Below, piece by piece: positions 8,872 to 18,513 of a stretch of 64,000 nt of DNA (positions are counted from its first letter, which is position 1; each line of letters starts with the position of its first letter). The notes below the pieces were generated by a model. It saw only the letters and a program-made list of their open reading frames with translations. It was not told the origin of the DNA and did no database searches. The stretch is taken from contig NZ_NOLJ01000005.1 of assembly GCF_002246015.1 (NCBI RefSeq), forward strand, positions 124,001-188,000, read 5' to 3'. The position numbers were made by a program, and so were the translations under genes. Source of the DNA: Nostoc sp. 'Peltigera membranacea cyanobiont' 210A. Its GTDB lineage: Bacteria; Cyanobacteriota; Cyanobacteriia; Cyanobacteriales; Nostocaceae.

Positions 8872-9622
8872 TTACCGTACATTGATTGTTTGTCTTGCTA
8901 TACAAAGCTGGGCTGAATTACTAGAGCTTCCGTTTGCTGAAAAAATATTTCTAGATGATAGTAGTCCTGATTTAAATGGAATAAAGCTACTTGAATCATC
9001 TAATCAAATGAATCGTTTTGATTGTGTAAGATATAATACTAGGAGCCATCCCCCTCATAGTAATTTTGGAATTCTTATTAGTCTGAATCTTTGTAAATCT
9101 GATTATATTTTACATCTGGATGACGATATTCAAATAGTGGGAACACATCAAGACTGGATTAATATCTTGGAACATGGTATTACTATTCTTAATGAAGATA
9201 AAAATATTTTAGGAATCAATTTAATGCATGTAGATAGAAGTGCTGGGGGACAGTGGGGGCCAGGTAAAGATTATTTTGCAAGTGATGTTTTTTCTCATCC
9301 CACTCAATATTTTGGAAATTCAGCATGTTTAATTAGAAAGGAACTTTTAGAAATCGTGAGTTTAGAGGAAATTTTTAATTGGGGAAAAAAACAGCCAGCT
9401 AATTGGGAAGAATTAATATCAAATTCAGATAATACTTCTTCGTTTCTTGTAGCTAAGGTTGGAACCCCCTTTACAGTTGATAACGATGCATGGTTATTCA
9501 AAAGTACATTTCGTGTGTCTACCTGGGAAACATATAAATATTTCTTACTTAAAAAATTAGGTTTAAGCACGCTAGCATCCCAATTTTCTAAGAATATAAA
9601 AGAAAGGGAATATAATTCGTGA
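8819..9622 (+). CDS. Glycosyltransferase (GT-A type), possibly 5'-truncated
   Basis: 267 residues from TTG at 8819. The N-terminal core begins almost at once (FSTCSYIKSSRDYRTL), followed by FLDDSSPD and a metal-binding DxD-like HLDDDIQI, then FGNSACLIRK and VDNDAWLFKS, as in GT2-like transferases. Its acceptor is unknown. There is no ATG upstream; the frame is open back to 8773 through the divergent Core-2 remnant, so the gene either starts at TTG or has lost a few codons. Base composition is distinctly AT-rich, like the neighbouring remnant, which suggests a transferred polysaccharide-synthesis islet. Confidence 0.65.
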   Translation: MWKKTSFSTCSYIKSSRDYRTLIVCLAIQSWAELLELPFAEKIFLDDSSPDLNGIKLLESSNQMNRFDCVRYNTRSHPPHSNFGILISLNLCKSDYILHLDDDIQIVGTHQDWINILEHGITILNEDKNILGINLMHVDRSAGGQWGPGKDYFASDVFSHPTQYFGNSACLIRKELLEIVSLEEIFNWGKKQPANWEELISNSDNTSSFLVAKVGTPFTVDNDAWLFKSTFRVSTWETYKYFLLKKLGLSTLASQFSKNIKEREYNS

Positions 9623-9699
9623 TTGGAGTTTACAAATTAAAGAATATGAGCTTAGGGAATATATGCAAAAAGAGCTAGAAGCCCTTTCTATAGTTTAGG

Positions 9700-9835
9700 C
9701 AAGTACGGTTCAGTTAAGAATATTTGTTGGTTGGGTTGAAGATGGTGAAACCCGATAAACCCCATAATATGTTGGGTTTCGTTCCTCAACCCAACCTACA
9801 CATTTTCATTTTTTGGGCTTAACCGAACCGTATTG
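9700..9835. repeat. MITE family A, copy 1 (degenerate)
   Basis: TACGGTTCAGTTAAG at 9704-9718 is the inverse of CTTAACCGAACCGTA at 9818-9832 with one mismatch. Inside lies a second stem: GGTTGGGTTGA at 9729-9739 pairs with TCAACCCAACC at 9786-9796. Same terminal repeat as copies at 35878, 37640 and 47127. No clear target duplication remains, so this is likely the oldest copy. The rest of 9623-10185 shows no gene. Confidence 0.75.
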
Positions 9836-10185
9836 ATACTGAGGAGTAATAAGTGTATCAGTGCTAGGTATTAGCATATACATAAATTGTGTAGAATGCG
9901 TAAATCATAAACTATTTCATCAGCTTTTAAAATATGCCCTAAAGCAGTCCAATTTTCATACAGCTAGACAAAAATTGTATTTATAAATAGTATATTTTAA
10001 AGATAAATTTCGAGAAAATTGGCAAAAGTAACTAGATAGTGAATACTTTTAAGTAGTTTTTAATCTGTCCAGTTTGTTGATTGTGTTGGTGGAGGATTTA
10101 ATATGCAAAATATTACTCAAAAATTGCTGTGTTACAGCCATAGGTAAAAGGATGCACAAAGGAGTTTGTTGAAGCACTCAACCTT

Positions 10186-11493
10186 ATGGCCAAAGTTCAG
10201 ATAGTTATAAAAAAAGTTTTATGGAAAAATGATTTCCTGTTTCCAGCAGCAATATGGCTTGCCAGTCGAATATTCATCTGGACAGCTATGTTGCTGGTTG
10301 CGCCAAAGCTACCGTTAGCAACAGAGGAATTTTTGCCTCGTTTTAGCTGGGGGGTTTTTGATGCCTGGGATAGTATACATTATCGTGCGATCGCAACTTC
10401 TGGTTATGAATTTGTGAATGACGGCAAGCAACATAATCTAGCCTTCTTCCCCCTATTTCCCTTAAGCATCTGGTTTTTGATGAAGTTGGGCTTACCGTTT
10501 GAATTGGCAGGCACTTTAGTCAACAACTTGGCATTTTTTGCAGCGCTTTACTGTTTGTACTTTTGGGTCAAAGAGCATCATGGCATGAATACAGCGCACT
10601 GGGTAACTGCTGTGCTTTCTTTGTATCCAGCTTCGATGTTTACGGGAGTGATTTACACAGAGGGGCTGTATTTGTTTTTGAGTACGGCGACTTTGCGGGC
10701 GTTCGATCAAAAGCAGTATGGCTGGACTGCTTTTTGGGGAGCGATGGCGACAGCAACACGTCCTACAGGTATGGCACTAATTCCAGCATTGGCGATCGCA
10801 GCCTGGAAAGAACGCCGACCACCCATTGCCTATATAGCTGGTTTTACTACTGCTATTGGCATACTTCTATTCAGTTTGTATTGTGCGATTTATTTTGGCG
10901 ACCCTTTAGCTTTTATCGAAGCACAGCGGGGATGGCGACCAACTCTAGGGTTTGATTGGCAGGGTTGGTTAAATATGTTCATGCAAATTGCCGTTGGCAG
11001 TAAAAATTGGCAATTTGGCTGGGTTCAGAACTCCTCTGGTGCGATTCAAGACCCCTGGTATCTCTTGTTATTTGGCGTGATTGTTGCCAGTGGCTATCTT
11101 TTATGGCATTTCCGTCAACGTTTTAGTTCTGTAAAATTATTTTATGGGTTTTACGCTTTAGTCTTATTTTTGTTGATTCTGGCAAGCGAACAGTGGATCA
11201 ATAACTTCCTCAACTTGTTCATGGTCTTAGGTGGTGGCTATATGTTGTGGCGCTTACACACGCAACTTACCCCAGTCACAGTTATTTATGGCTTTTGTGG
11301 TATTGGTTTGCTGCTAGCTTCTGGAGGCACTATTTCCTTGAGCCGTCTCGCCTACGGTATTGTGCCTTTGAATATAGCAATTGGTGTGCTGCTATCTCAC
11401 CATCCTCGTCAAGGATATTTAATATTGGGCGCTTTTGTGACACTACTAGCCAAAATAGCTGTAGGATTTGCCCAAGAGCACTGGGTTGGTTAG
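10186..11493 (+). CDS. PIG-V-like membrane mannosyltransferase (GT-C fold)
   Basis: 435 residues, about ten membrane spans. The first lumenal loop carries FDAWDSIHYRAIATSGYEF and the block NLAFFPLFPLSIW, the signature of the PIG-V / GT-C mannosyltransferase group, where the Asp of WDSIHY is the likely catalytic residue. Such enzymes use polyprenyl-phosphate-linked sugars at the membrane. The acceptor is unknown. ATG at 10186; no strong ribosome site. It is followed 64 bp later by the split EamA gene in the same direction, so the two may have been cotranscribed. Confidence 0.8.
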   Translation: MAKVQIVIKKVLWKNDFLFPAAIWLASRIFIWTAMLLVAPKLPLATEEFLPRFSWGVFDAWDSIHYRAIATSGYEFVNDGKQHNLAFFPLFPLSIWFLMKLGLPFELAGTLVNNLAFFAALYCLYFWVKEHHGMNTAHWVTAVLSLYPASMFTGVIYTEGLYLFLSTATLRAFDQKQYGWTAFWGAMATATRPTGMALIPALAIAAWKERRPPIAYIAGFTTAIGILLFSLYCAIYFGDPLAFIEAQRGWRPTLGFDWQGWLNMFMQIAVGSKNWQFGWVQNSSGAIQDPWYLLLFGVIVASGYLLWHFRQRFSSVKLFYGFYALVLFLLILASEQWINNFLNLFMVLGGGYMLWRLHTQLTPVTVIYGFCGIGLLLASGGTISLSRLAYGIVPLNIAIGVLLSHHPRQGYLILGAFVTLLAKIAVGFAQEHWVG

Positions 11494-11557
11494 AAGGTTT
11501 GATCCATATATTTGTATTTGGTTCTTTCTTGGTAAGAAGTTGAATTTAAATTTCCTA

Positions 11558-11914
11558 ATGAATCTATCCAATCAAACGAAGATAGCTTTTGCTTCATTAT
11601 TTGTAGGTGTCGGTGCTATATCTTTTGGCTCTATTTTCGTAAGATTGAGCGAAACTGAACTCAGTCCCAATGCCACTGTATTTAATCGCCTTTGGCTTGG
11701 TAGTGCGATCTTCTTGCTCTGGAATGGATACAAGGCGATTCGTCAGCGACTTTCCTTAGAAAAACCTGTACAACAGCAGCTTTACACTAGTCAGGATCTG
11801 TGGCTATTGCTTGGTGCTGGTATTTTTTGGGCTGCTACTTTAGTCTTCTTGGCTTGGTCGCTGACTCAAACTAGCGTTGCGATCTCTAGTGTCTTACATA
11901 ATCTTGCCCCTATA
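11558..11914 (+). pseudogene. EamA/DMT-family transporter, 5' part cut by IS630 element
   Basis: Encodes the first 119 residues of a drug/metabolite transporter (MNLSNQTKIAF...SVAISSVLHNLAPI). ATG at 11558 is preferred over an upstream in-frame GTG-like start near 11468 because it lies at the first hydrophobic span and outside the preceding gene. Reading continues into the insertion sequence and stops at 11947. Removing 11915-13105 rejoins this segment in frame with 13106-14764 to give 671 residues. Known members export amino acids or metabolites; the substrate here is unknown. Confidence 0.85.
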
Positions 11915-13103
11915 AGCTGTTCCACATTTAAATTGCATAAATGGTAAAATAGATATATCCGTGTCTATAGCGTTATCATGCCTGCTAAAGGGTTTCTAGC
12001 TCAATCTCAAAAAGACAATTTACAAAAAGCTTTAAAAGATAGCGATCGCTCTCAATTTATACAGAGAATATTGATGTTACTTCTGATGAATGATGGAAAA
12101 ACTTATCAGGAGATAAGTGAATTTTTAGGCTGTTCATGTAGAAGTGTAGCATATTGGTGTGTTCATGGTGATCCAGACAATTTAGAAAGTCTAAAAGATG
12201 GCAGGAGAAAAGGAAATTACCAGAAAGCAACAAATGAATATATTGAATTATTAATGGAAGTTATTGACAAAGAACCAAGTGAATTAGGCTATGAATTTGG
12301 ACGATGGACAACAGCAAGATTAGCTACATATTTAGACAAAAGAACTGATATTAAGTTAAGCGGAGAACAAGTCAGGAGAATATTAAAGCAAAAAAAGTAT
12401 GCTTACCTTTGGGCAAAATACAGTCTAGAGGATAAGCAAGATCCGATAAAAAGAGAGGTCTTTAAAGAAAAACTGCTTGGATATCTAGAAGCTTCAAAGT
12501 CTTGCCCTGAAAGGTTACAAGTCTGGTTTTGGGATGAGAGTGGTTTTAGTCTCAGGGTAATTAGACGTAAAAATTGGAGCAAAAAAGGTTCGAGTAAAAA
12601 AGTAACAGGTCAGAGGAGTCGCGGGCGTGTAAATATAATGGGAGGAGTAAGATATCACGACAGCAAGAGAATGTGTTATTTCATTGAGAAAGGGAATGGT
12701 GAAATTTTTTATGCGCAGTTAAAAAAATTAAATGAATTTGTGAAAAAAGAATGGGTTTTAGCAGGAAATCTAGAATCTAATTTTTCCGAGAATGGCCCAG
12801 TAATTTTAATTATTCTGGATAACGCTAGTTACCATAAAAAGAAAGTAATTATAGAGGCAATTGAGAAAGAGTTGCCAAACATTCAACTATATTTTCTGCC
12901 GGCATATAGCCCAGATATGAATTTAGTAGAATTGGTATGGCATTCAGCTAAAGAATATGTAGCCCACAGGTTATTTAAATCAGTCGATGAACTAAAAAAT
13001 TTACTTGATAAGCTGTTAAATCAAGGAGAATTAATTATTAAATGGGGAAGAAAAATTAAGAATAAGGGTAATATTACTATTGCAACTTAAATGTGGAATA
13101 GCT
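11915..13103 (+). mobile_element. IS630-family insertion sequence, complete
   Basis: 1189 bp. Terminal inverted repeats of 23 bp: AGCTGTTCCACATTTAAAT.. at 11915-11937 and its inverse at 13081-13103, with two mismatches. The host dinucleotide TA is duplicated (11913-11914 and 13104-13105), the standard IS630/Tc1 target. One intact transposase gene inside. The insertion splits a transporter gene and appears recent, since the host frame is otherwise undamaged. Confidence 0.95.
11978..13090 (+). CDS. IS630-family transposase
   Basis: 370 residues. N-terminal helix-turn-helix region (about 20-130; YQEISEFLGCSCRSV), then a DDE catalytic domain: first Asp in WFWDESGFS, second Asp in ILDNASYHKK, and Glu in YSPDMNLVELVWHSAKE, about 36 residues after the second Asp. 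All three acidic residues are present and no frameshift is seen, so it is probably active. The stop codon lies inside the right terminal repeat. Confidence 0.95.
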   Translation: MPAKGFLAQSQKDNLQKALKDSDRSQFIQRILMLLLMNDGKTYQEISEFLGCSCRSVAYWCVHGDPDNLESLKDGRRKGNYQKATNEYIELLMEVIDKEPSELGYEFGRWTTARLATYLDKRTDIKLSGEQVRRILKQKKYAYLWAKYSLEDKQDPIKREVFKEKLLGYLEASKSCPERLQVWFWDESGFSLRVIRRKNWSKKGSSKKVTGQRSRGRVNIMGGVRYHDSKRMCYFIEKGNGEIFYAQLKKLNEFVKKEWVLAGNLESNFSENGPVILIILDNASYHKKKVIIEAIEKELPNIQLYFLPAYSPDMNLVELVWHSAKEYVAHRLFKSVDELKNLLDKLLNQGELIIKWGRKIKNKGNITIAT

Positions 13104-13105
13104 TA

Positions 13106-14764
13106 TTTACTAGTTTAGGAGTGTGGCTGTTATTTCGTAAGGGTTTTGAGAAGCAATTCCTGATTGGCATGGTCATCGCCCTTGGGGGAGCGATCGCCAT
13201 TGAATTTGAGGAGTTGCAAATTGCCACAGACGAAGTTGAAGGAGGGTTAGCTGCGATTGTTTCGGCGATTTTCTTGAGTGCATACCTGCTGATCGTAGAA
13301 AAATTACGAACCAAATTTTCTCCGGCGACAATTCAGTTGTGGATCTGTGCGATCGCGGCTCTAGCTATCTTCCCCATACTTTTGTTTACTCAAGATCAGC
13401 TTTTTCCCTCTACAGTCAGTGGATGGCTTTGGGTAATTTCCCTGGCGCTGATTTGCCAAGTTTTAGGTCATGGGCTTTTGACCTATAGCCTTGCTAGGTT
13501 TTCCTCTGTGGTTGTCTCCTTGGTGCATCTCTTAGAGCCAGTATTTAGCGGCATTTTCGCTCTGGTAATCTTTTCAGAAAAATTAACTTTCTCGAATTGG
13601 GTAGGTTTCGCTGTAGTTTTAATGGGTTTATACTTAGCCGTATCTAGCCAAGCTGCTGTTAATTACCCGTTCCAAGAATCAGTCAAAAATATAGTTAACA
13701 CTTTCGTTAAAAGTATGACGATCAAACTGTCATTACTAAAGCAACAATTCTCTGAAACACCAGCTTTATTAGGAACTGTCTCATTATTGTTTGCTCTAAT
13801 TCCCATATCTTTAGCACCATCTCTGACCAAATTGTGTCAACAAGAAATTGGTGCAAATGCTGTAGTCTTTCATCGCAGTTGGATTGCGACAGTTGTCTTT
13901 GGTTTGTGGAATGGACTTGAGGCTTTCCGCTATCAACAATCTATTGAAGGAGGCAGGGGGCAGAAGGCAGATAGCACAGCGTTAGCGAGTCCGCAAGCGT
14001 CGGTTAATATTACTCCTGCCTTGCTTGATAACCAATCCATAGAAAAGAAGCCTTTTACAAGTCAAGAAGTGTGGCTATTGTTGGCAATGGGAACCTCTGC
14101 TGGAACCTACCTTTTATTGTGGGCTTGGTCGCTGAGTCAAACTAGTGTTGCCAACGTGGCTTTACTATCTAATTTGAACTCCTTATTTGTTGCTTTGGCT
14201 GGATATCTGTTATTCGGTCGGCGTTTCGACAACAGATTCGTAATTGGTCTGATCATTGCTTTGGGAGGAGCGATCGCGTTTGAACTCAATAAGGTGCAAT
14301 TTGCAAGCGATCAAATACTAGGTGATGCCTTAGCATTGCTAACTGCGGTTTTCATGGCTGCGTGTATGCTGCTGATAGAAAGACTCCGAACCAGATTTAG
14401 TACTGCAACTATCATGCTGTGGCGCTGTGGAGTGACAACAATGTTTCTACTACCAGTGCTACCATTTCTCGAAAATAGACTATTTCCCTATTCCTGGACG
14501 GGTTGGTTTTTCATCATTTTCCAAGCTCTTTTCTGTCAAGTGCTGGGTCAGGGACTTTTAGCTTATAGCCTCAGTAGAATATCTTCAGGCGTTGTCGCCG
14601 TCACACTTCTTCTAGAACCAGTTCTAGCTTCCATTTTTGCTTGGTTCATTTTTTCAGAACAAGTAGGTTTGTTTGACTGGGCTACTTTTGCCGTAGTTTT
14701 AGCGGGTATCTATCTAGCCCAATCTAGTCAATCGATTCTTCAAGCAAATATACCAGGCGATTAG
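13106..14764 (+). pseudogene. EamA/DMT-family transporter, 3' part (second half is an internal duplicate)
   Basis: Continues the 11558-11914 gene: FTSLGVWLLFRKGF follows directly in frame after removal of the IS and one TA. The restored protein would be 671 residues and contains two successive DMT modules of about 320 residues, each with two EamA domains; compare GMVIALGGAIAIEFEE in module 1 with GLIIALGGAIAFELNK in module 2, and QVLGHGLLTYSLARFS with QVLGQGLLAYSLSRIS. Typical EamA transporters have one module. The linker near 13950-14010 encodes GGRGQKADSTALASPQAS from a dispersed repeat absorbed in frame. An ATG at 13091 inside the IS end could permit expression of this part alone. Confidence 0.85.
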
Positions 14765-14877
14765 AAATCGCGGCTACACAAACGAACGCGAGTGCGTCTC
14801 GCAGAGAAGTCTGCCTACGCGGACTCAAAGGATTTGAAACCCACGGAGGTGGGTTTTGTCTGTATAGCCGCGAATTC
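14764..14877. repeat. Small inverted-repeat element (MITE-like) after the EamA gene
   Basis: GAAATCGCGGCTACACAAAC at 14764-14783 matches the inverse of GTCTGTATAGCCGCGAATTC at 14858-14877 at about 16 of 19 positions. Inside is a hairpin AAACCCACGGAGGTGGGTTT (about 14838-14857). The left end coincides with the transporter stop codon. Its right end holds the GAATTC into which the IS1182 element inserted. Confidence 0.7.
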
Positions 14878-16704
14878 CATGAGACTGTTGGCGAACAAGT
14901 GAGGGGTCTTACCCCTCATAAAACAAGGCAGTAAACAGTGATCAAAATGATTGTGTGACAAAAGTGGCATAAATAATCAAATATGACTCTTCATCCGCGA
15001 GACTGGTCATCGATTCCAGAAACGACAGCGCAAGTAGCACGAAAATGCTTTCCCAAAGGAAACGTGTATATGAAAATGCGGGATGAATTGGGGGTGTTGT
15101 ACCTTGATAATGACTTTCTAACACTGTTTCGGGCAGACTGTGGACAAAGCGGCATATCGCCAGGACAATTGGCATTGGTAAGTGTGATGCAATTTGGCGA
15201 AGGGTTAACAGACAGACAAGCAGCAGATGCAGTCAGGAGCAGGATTGATTGGAAATACGCATTGGGACTAGAAATTACTGATAGCGGTTTTGATTACTCA
15301 GTATTAAGTGAATTTCGCAGTCGATTAATTGCTTGCGGGCGAGAAAGGGAATTGTTAAATCTGATGCTGGTACATTTTCAAAACAAAGGTTGGCTCAAAG
15401 CTAGGGGAAAAGCCAGAACCGACTCAACTCATGTACTAGCAGGAATCCGGCAACTAAACCGCCTAGAGTGTGTTGGAGAAACCTTACGCCATGCCTTAAA
15501 TCAGTTAGCAACGGTTGCTGATGAATGGTTATTAAGAATAGTCAATGAAGATTGGTATTCGCGTTATGCAACCAGATTTGAACAATACCGCTTACCAAAG
15601 TCAAAAACAGAACAACAAAGCTTGGCATTGACCATTGGCTGTGATGGTCATCATTTATTGGCAGCCTTGTATGACCCATCAAACCCAGAATGGTTACGGC
15701 ATCTCAAAGCGGTAGAAACTTTACGCTGTGTGTGGATACAGCAATATGAACTACAACAGGGGCAAGTCTATTGGCGAGAAGCCGACAACTTACCACCTAA
15801 CAAACAGCTCATCCAGTCTCCGTATGATATTGAAGCGCGTAACCGCACAAAAAGAGAAATGAATTGGACGGGTTATACCCTGCATCTGACAGAAACTTGT
15901 GATGACGATGCACCGCATCTAATTACCAATGTTGAAACCACGCCTGCAACCACTGGCGATGTGGAGATGACTCAGATTATTCATCAAGCTTTGGCTGATA
16001 AAAACCTCTTGCCAAATGAACACATCGTTGATACTGGTTATGTTGATGCCCAACACTTGTTAACGAGTCAGACTGAGTTAGGAATTGACATCGTTGGCAG
16101 AGTACCTCCTGATTCCAGTTGGCAAGCCCAAGCCCAACTTGGTTTTGACGCTTCAAGTTTTACTATCGATTGGCACAATCGCCGTGCTATTTGCCCACAA
16201 GGTTGCACCAGCCAATCTTGGCATTTCCGCACGGATAACTATAACAATCCTGTGATTCAAGTACGTTTTCACAAGAGTGATTGTGCTGCTTGTCCCGTCC
16301 GCTCTCAATGTACTCACTCACCGAAGTTGTCCCGTGTTCTTACCCTCAAGCCTCAACCTCTTTATGAGGCTCTTACCTCCGCTAGAGCTAGACAAAACAC
16401 CCAACAGTTTAAACAACTTTATTCTAAACGTGCTGGTGTTGAAAGCTCCCTATCTCTTGGAACTCGTGCATATCAATTGCGCCGCACTCGTTACATTGGT
16501 CTTGCCAAAACCCATCTTCAACATATCGCCACTGCTGCCGCCATTAATCTCTCCCGGATGTGGGCTTGGTGGTCTAATGTTCCTATTGGCAAGACCCGTG
16601 TCTCTCGTTTTGCTGCTCTTTTTACCTCTGCTTCATCATAATCCCTTTGCCATTTTTATGGGATGTTTGGTTTCACCCTCTTTTAATTCGCCAACAGTCT
16701 CATG
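14878..16704 (+). mobile_element. IS1182-family insertion sequence, complete
   Basis: 1827 bp bounded by CATGAGACTGTTGGCGAA at 14878-14895 and its exact inverse ending at 16704. GAATTC is present on both sides (14872-14877 and 16705-16710), consistent with a target duplication at a palindrome; outside it the original site would read GCGAATTCGC. One intact transposase gene inside. Confidence 0.9.
14983..16641 (+). CDS. IS1182-family transposase
   Basis: 552 residues. An N-terminal DUF772-type domain (about 30-110: FRADCGQSGISPGQLALVS, GLTDRQAADAV) is followed by a DDE core: Asp in ARTDSTHVLAG, Asp in VDTGYVDAQHL, a Cys-rich segment (CAACPVRSQCTHS), and Glu in KRAGVESSLSLG followed by RRTRYIGLAKTHLQH. 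This order is that of full-length IS1182 transposases, and no break is seen. Confidence 0.95.
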   Translation: MTLHPRDWSSIPETTAQVARKCFPKGNVYMKMRDELGVLYLDNDFLTLFRADCGQSGISPGQLALVSVMQFGEGLTDRQAADAVRSRIDWKYALGLEITDSGFDYSVLSEFRSRLIACGRERELLNLMLVHFQNKGWLKARGKARTDSTHVLAGIRQLNRLECVGETLRHALNQLATVADEWLLRIVNEDWYSRYATRFEQYRLPKSKTEQQSLALTIGCDGHHLLAALYDPSNPEWLRHLKAVETLRCVWIQQYELQQGQVYWREADNLPPNKQLIQSPYDIEARNRTKREMNWTGYTLHLTETCDDDAPHLITNVETTPATTGDVEMTQIIHQALADKNLLPNEHIVDTGYVDAQHLLTSQTELGIDIVGRVPPDSSWQAQAQLGFDASSFTIDWHNRRAICPQGCTSQSWHFRTDNYNNPVIQVRFHKSDCAACPVRSQCTHSPKLSRVLTLKPQPLYEALTSARARQNTQQFKQLYSKRAGVESSLSLGTRAYQLRRTRYIGLAKTHLQHIATAAAINLSRMWAWWSNVPIGKTRVSRFAALFTSASS

Positions 16705-16971
16705 GAATTCGCTAGGGTAAACGTGTTTTTACAAAAGTGAGATGCTCCCCAAAGATCAGCTGTTACACATTTAACTTGTATAAGTAGTTTGGGCAATATG
16801 CCCAAACTACAAAACTTTGATGAAATTTATATCAGCGCGGGTAGGGTACTTTTGTACCACAGCAATTTAAAATATGATGTAGTATTTGGACATAGCCAAC
16901 TGGACTGATACAATTTATGACAAAGATAAGTTAATTAAGATGAAAATAGTTAAAAATCTTACATATTTAAC

Positions 16972-18513
16972 TTATGGTGAAATCAGTGTAAATCCTTTAG
17001 CCGATCCGATAATTTTACTACCAGTTAAATTAATTTGCTGCAAAGCCCCATTGTCTAACAGTAAATAAGATTTATTAGATAACATTTGTTGTAAAGTTGG
17101 CACAGGTGCAGTAGTTACCTTGCAATCACAGTAAAAGTTTAAACTGGGACGCTCATAAGCAAAAGAAGTATAAATTTGTGTTCCTGTTGAAACATTTGCC
17201 CGAATTAATTCTGCTACTGGTTTAACTGGAAAAGCTTCGTTTAATTCCCAGATCCATGATTGCGAACTCATTAACAGTGCTAAAACTAAGTACATTCCAG
17301 AAAATAACACTGGAATAAAGTTACGATCGCGTTGTCTAATTAACCAGACTACTGCACTCATGCTTATTGCCAAAACAATGCTCATGACTATTAAAGTAGG
17401 CTCTTTCTTTGCAAGAATAAAGTAAACACAACCTCCTAAACCAGCAATAGCAATAATAGCTAGAAATATTGTCAAACTTCGCACCTTAAAATGATCGTAC
17501 TGCCAAATTTCGCTAAGTTTAGCACCAATTGCCAAAGCTAAAAATGGATATACAGGCATAACATACCACGGGAGCTTGGTTTTCATTAAAGAGATAGTTA
17601 CTAAGTAAATAATTGTGCCAATAATAATTAAACTACCCCAGGAAGTATGACGTTTTTTCCAAGCTAGATAAAAACCTCCTGGTAAAAATAATAGCCAGGG
17701 AAAACTATACTTAATTAACTCAATTAAATAGTACCAAGGTGGCCCACTATGACCTTCAACAGGTTGTGTAAGGCGATCAAAGGTTTGTGTTTGAAAGTTC
17801 ACTTGGAAGAAAGTTTCGCCGTAATGTTGCCATTGAGCAACAAACCAAGCGATCGCAGGTGCATATCCTAAAAACATTCCCACTAATAAATAGGGGCTTG
17901 TTAACAAAGCAAACTGCCGATCTGCAATCAGGAATAAACAAGCGATCGCTCCTAGCGGTAAAACTATCATCCCTTTCGTGAGAGTGATTAACCCTAGGTA
18001 AAATCCCACACCTAGAGCATACCGACGATTCTGACGTGCTTTTAGCAAACAAAATAACAGCAGCAAGAAAAAGGTAATAGTTGTACCATCTAGCATTGCT
18101 AGCCTTCCGTGACGCAGCACAGGCAACATTGTCAGGTAAACTAAAGCGCTAAACAGAGCTGGTAAACTTTGGTTAAAAAGCAAACATCCCACCAAGTAAA
18201 GCAAAGGCACTCCCAAGGCAGTTAACACTGCACCCGGTAGACGTGTTGTCCACTCATTCACGCCTGCGATCGAGTAAGTCCAAGCAATTAACAAGTGCAT
18301 CAGGGGTGGCTTATTATGATAGGGTTCTCCTCCCAAGGTGGGGTAAAGCCAATGCATTGAACCAAATGGGGCACGCCAAATTTCACGGGCAACCTGTGCC
18401 ACAGTACCTTCATCCCAATCTCGCAAAGGGGAGTTTCCCAAAAATATCAGCCATAGAAATAGAGATATTACCAGTAGGCTAAATAACCATTCTTTTTCTC
18501 GGAATAGTCGCAT
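16972..18513 (-). CDS. ArnT/PMT-like membrane glycosyltransferase (GT39-type, GT-C fold)
   Basis: 513 residues with about 12 membrane spans. The first periplasmic loop has RDWDEGTVAQVAREI, the DE motif typical of ArnT and PMT proteins, followed by GGEPYHNKPPLMHLLIAW, a hallmark of this group. They move a sugar from a polyprenyl-phosphate donor to lipid or protein acceptors. The acceptor is unknown. The start overlaps by 35 bp a restriction-subunit remnant on the same strand; ATG at 18513 fits the first hydrophobic segment well. Confidence 0.85.
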   Translation of the reverse strand: MRLFREKEWLFSLLVISLFLWLIFLGNSPLRDWDEGTVAQVAREIWRAPFGSMHWLYPTLGGEPYHNKPPLMHLLIAWTYSIAGVNEWTTRLPGAVLTALGVPLLYLVGCLLFNQSLPALFSALVYLTMLPVLRHGRLAMLDGTTITFFLLLLFCLLKARQNRRYALGVGFYLGLITLTKGMIVLPLGAIACLFLIADRQFALLTSPYLLVGMFLGYAPAIAWFVAQWQHYGETFFQVNFQTQTFDRLTQPVEGHSGPPWYYLIELIKYSFPWLLFLPGGFYLAWKKRHTSWGSLIIIGTIIYLVTISLMKTKLPWYVMPVYPFLALAIGAKLSEIWQYDHFKVRSLTIFLAIIAIAGLGGCVYFILAKKEPTLIVMSIVLAISMSAVVWLIRQRDRNFIPVLFSGMYLVLALLMSSQSWIWELNEAFPVKPVAELIRANVSTGTQIYTSFAYERPSLNFYCDCKVTTAPVPTLQQMLSNKSYLLLDNGALQQINLTGSKIIGSAKGFTLISP

